Source: Haloferax gibbonsii ATCC 33959
GTDB lineage: Archaea; Halobacteriota; Halobacteria; Halobacteriales; Haloferacaceae
Assembly: GCF_000336775.1 (NCBI RefSeq)
Contig: NZ_AOLJ01000011.1
Location: 88,267 to 152,266 of the forward strand
Direction: 5' to 3'
DNA: 64,000 nt
The position numbers and the translations under genes were made by a program. This document shows, in pieces, positions 63,058 to 64,000 of the stretch (the stretch's first letter is position 1; each line of letters opens with the position of its first letter). The notes under the pieces were generated by a model, which did no database searches, was not told the DNA's origin, and saw only the letters and a program-made list of their open reading frames with translations.

Positions 63058-63609
63058 ATGCGGGGGTTCTACATCGGCCGGTTCCAGCCGTACCACAACG
63101 GCCACCACCGAATGGTCGAAGAGATTGCCACCGAGGTCGACGAGCTCGTCCTCGGCATCGGGTCCGCGGGCGACTCGCACTCGCCGCGGAACCCGTTCAC
63201 CGCGGGCGAACGAATCATGATGGTCAACAAGGCCGTCTCGGATTTCGACATCGCGACCTACGCGGTCCCCATCGAGGACCTCGACCGCAACTCGGTGTGG
63301 GTCAGCCACGTCCAGTCGATGTCCCCCGCCTTCGAGGTGGCGTACTCCAACAACCCGCTCGTCATCCAACTGTTCAAAGAGGCGGGCGTCGAGGTCCACC
63401 AGTCGCCCATGTTCAACCGCGAGGTGCTGGAGGGCACGGAGGTTCGCCAGCGCATGATCGAAGACCGCGACTGGGAGTCGCTCGTCCCCGACGAGGTGGC
63501 CGACGTGGTCCGCGAAATCGACGGTATCGAGCGCCTCCAGCGCGTCACGGCCACCGACGGGTCGGAGCGCGTCGGCGACGACGGGAGCCGCGACCCGAAC
63601 CCCTGTTGA
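63058..63609 (+). CDS. nadM: Nicotinamide-nucleotide adenylyltransferase (archaeal NadM type)
   Basis: 183 residues. GFYIGRFQPYHNGHHRMVEE contains the GRFQPxHxGH nucleotidyl-transferase motif; the C-terminal ISSTR-like site is replaced by GTEVRQRMI as in archaea. It makes NAD+ from NMN and ATP. The last 20 residues are an acidic tail. The next gene starts one base after the stop. Divergent from lonB across 169 bp. Confidence 0.95.
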   Translation: MRGFYIGRFQPYHNGHHRMVEEIATEVDELVLGIGSAGDSHSPRNPFTAGERIMMVNKAVSDFDIATYAVPIEDLDRNSVWVSHVQSMSPAFEVAYSNNPLVIQLFKEAGVEVHQSPMFNREVLEGTEVRQRMIEDRDWESLVPDEVADVVREIDGIERLQRVTATDGSERVGDDGSRDPNPC

Positions 63610-63610
63610 G

Positions 63611-64000
63611 ATGATTACGCTCGCGTCCGACTTCGGGCTGGCGTACCCGGCCGCGATGAAGGGCGTCGTCCTCTCGCGGACCGACGCGCGACTCGTGGAC
63701 GTGGCTCACGACCTCCCGCGGCAGGACGTTCGCGCGGCCGCCTTCTGGCTCCGCGAGACGCTTCCGTACTTCCCGCCCGCGGTCCACCTCGTCGTGGTCG
63801 ACCCCGGCGTCGGGACCGACCGGCGCGCGGTCGTCCTCCGCGTCGGCGACCACGTTCTCGTCGGCCCCGATAACGGCGTTCTCCGCCCGCCAGCGAGACG
63901 CGTGGTCGACGCCCTCGGCGACGCCGACGCACCGGTCGAAGCCTACGAAATCGACGTTCCGAACCCCGACTCGACGACCTTCCACGGGCGGGACGTGTTC
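63611..64000 (+). CDS. SAM hydrolase/DUF62 family protein (3' partial)
   Basis: 130 codons are visible (MITLASDFGLAYPAAMKGVV to the window edge). The N-terminal TLASDFG, VDVAHDLPRQDVRAAAFWLR, VHLVVVDPGVGTDRR and VGPDNGVL are the conserved stretches of the SAM hydroxide adenosyltransferase (chlorinase-fluorinase-like) family, which split SAM to adenosine and methionine. Same strand as nadM with a one-base gap; co-transcribed. Confidence 0.88.
   Translation, partial: MITLASDFGLAYPAAMKGVVLSRTDARLVDVAHDLPRQDVRAAAFWLRETLPYFPPAVHLVVVDPGVGTDRRAVVLRVGDHVLVGPDNGVLRPPARRVVDALGDADAPVEAYEIDVPNPDSTTFHGRDVF

Overview
The window is about two-thirds G+C. Its proteins are acidic, most promoters are of the leaderless archaeal type (TATA-like box about 27-30 bases before the start codon), Tat signals carry twin arginines, and electron carriers are halocyanins. 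This is a haloarchaeal chromosome. The gene set and order (lonB, trpCBA, aglD-like, pyk, metG, ppsA, egsA, cytochrome b operon) match my memory of one chromosomal region of Haloferax volcanii, so Haloferax or a close relative is the best guess; I could not run a comparison. I saw no rRNA, tRNA, CRISPR array, insertion sequence or replication origin.

Layout. 1-4800 (+): a respiratory operon with a halocyanin, split cytochrome b (N- and C-terminal proteins) and several small membrane proteins. 4.9-16.5 kb: a degenerate NAD-kinase-like protein, M28, S9 and M42 peptidases, a thiolase/DUF35 pair, the B12 subunit of methylmalonyl-CoA mutase with its MeaB GTPase, an MTH865-like protein and a second halocyanin. 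16.5-23 kb: a glycosyltransferase, a DUF420 protein, sn-glycerol-1-phosphate dehydrogenase (archaeal lipid backbone), a Tat-exported hydrolase, a LysE exporter, and a DtxR-type regulator with a GDT1-type cation transporter. 23-29 kb: a threonine-synthase-like protein without its PLP lysine, an FAD oxidoreductase, a CPBP protease, a phosphoesterase, a regulator and a membrane J-domain protein. 29-41 kb: PEP synthase, aspartate/tyrosine decarboxylase, methionyl-tRNA synthetase, pyruvate kinase and a surface glycoprotein-like protein. 41-48 kb: a nuclease-fold/membrane fusion, an NfeD-SPFH pair, small regulators and an AglD-like glycosyltransferase. 48-55.8 kb: ITP/XTPase, a cobalamin-binding protein, TFB, an orphan DNA methyltransferase, and the archaeal shikimate enzymes with Ogt. 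55.8-64 kb: trpCBA, an MGMT-like protein lacking its cysteine, LonB with a CPBP protease, NadM and the start of a SAM hydrolase.

How it works together. PEP synthase and pyruvate kinase run opposite reactions, and both promoters carry the same inverted repeat (ACTCG-N4-CGAGT), as expected for TrmB control. The archaeal route from aspartate semialdehyde to dehydroquinate sits beside trpCBA, whose promoter has two TGTACA boxes 20 bp apart. The DtxR-type gene has a DtxR-like palindrome between its TATA box and start.

The most unusual structure is inside metG: two in-frame 57-bp elements, exactly 183 bp apart, each able to form two hairpins. Differences between the copies keep the pairing. They look like a small palindromic element that inserts into coding sequence.
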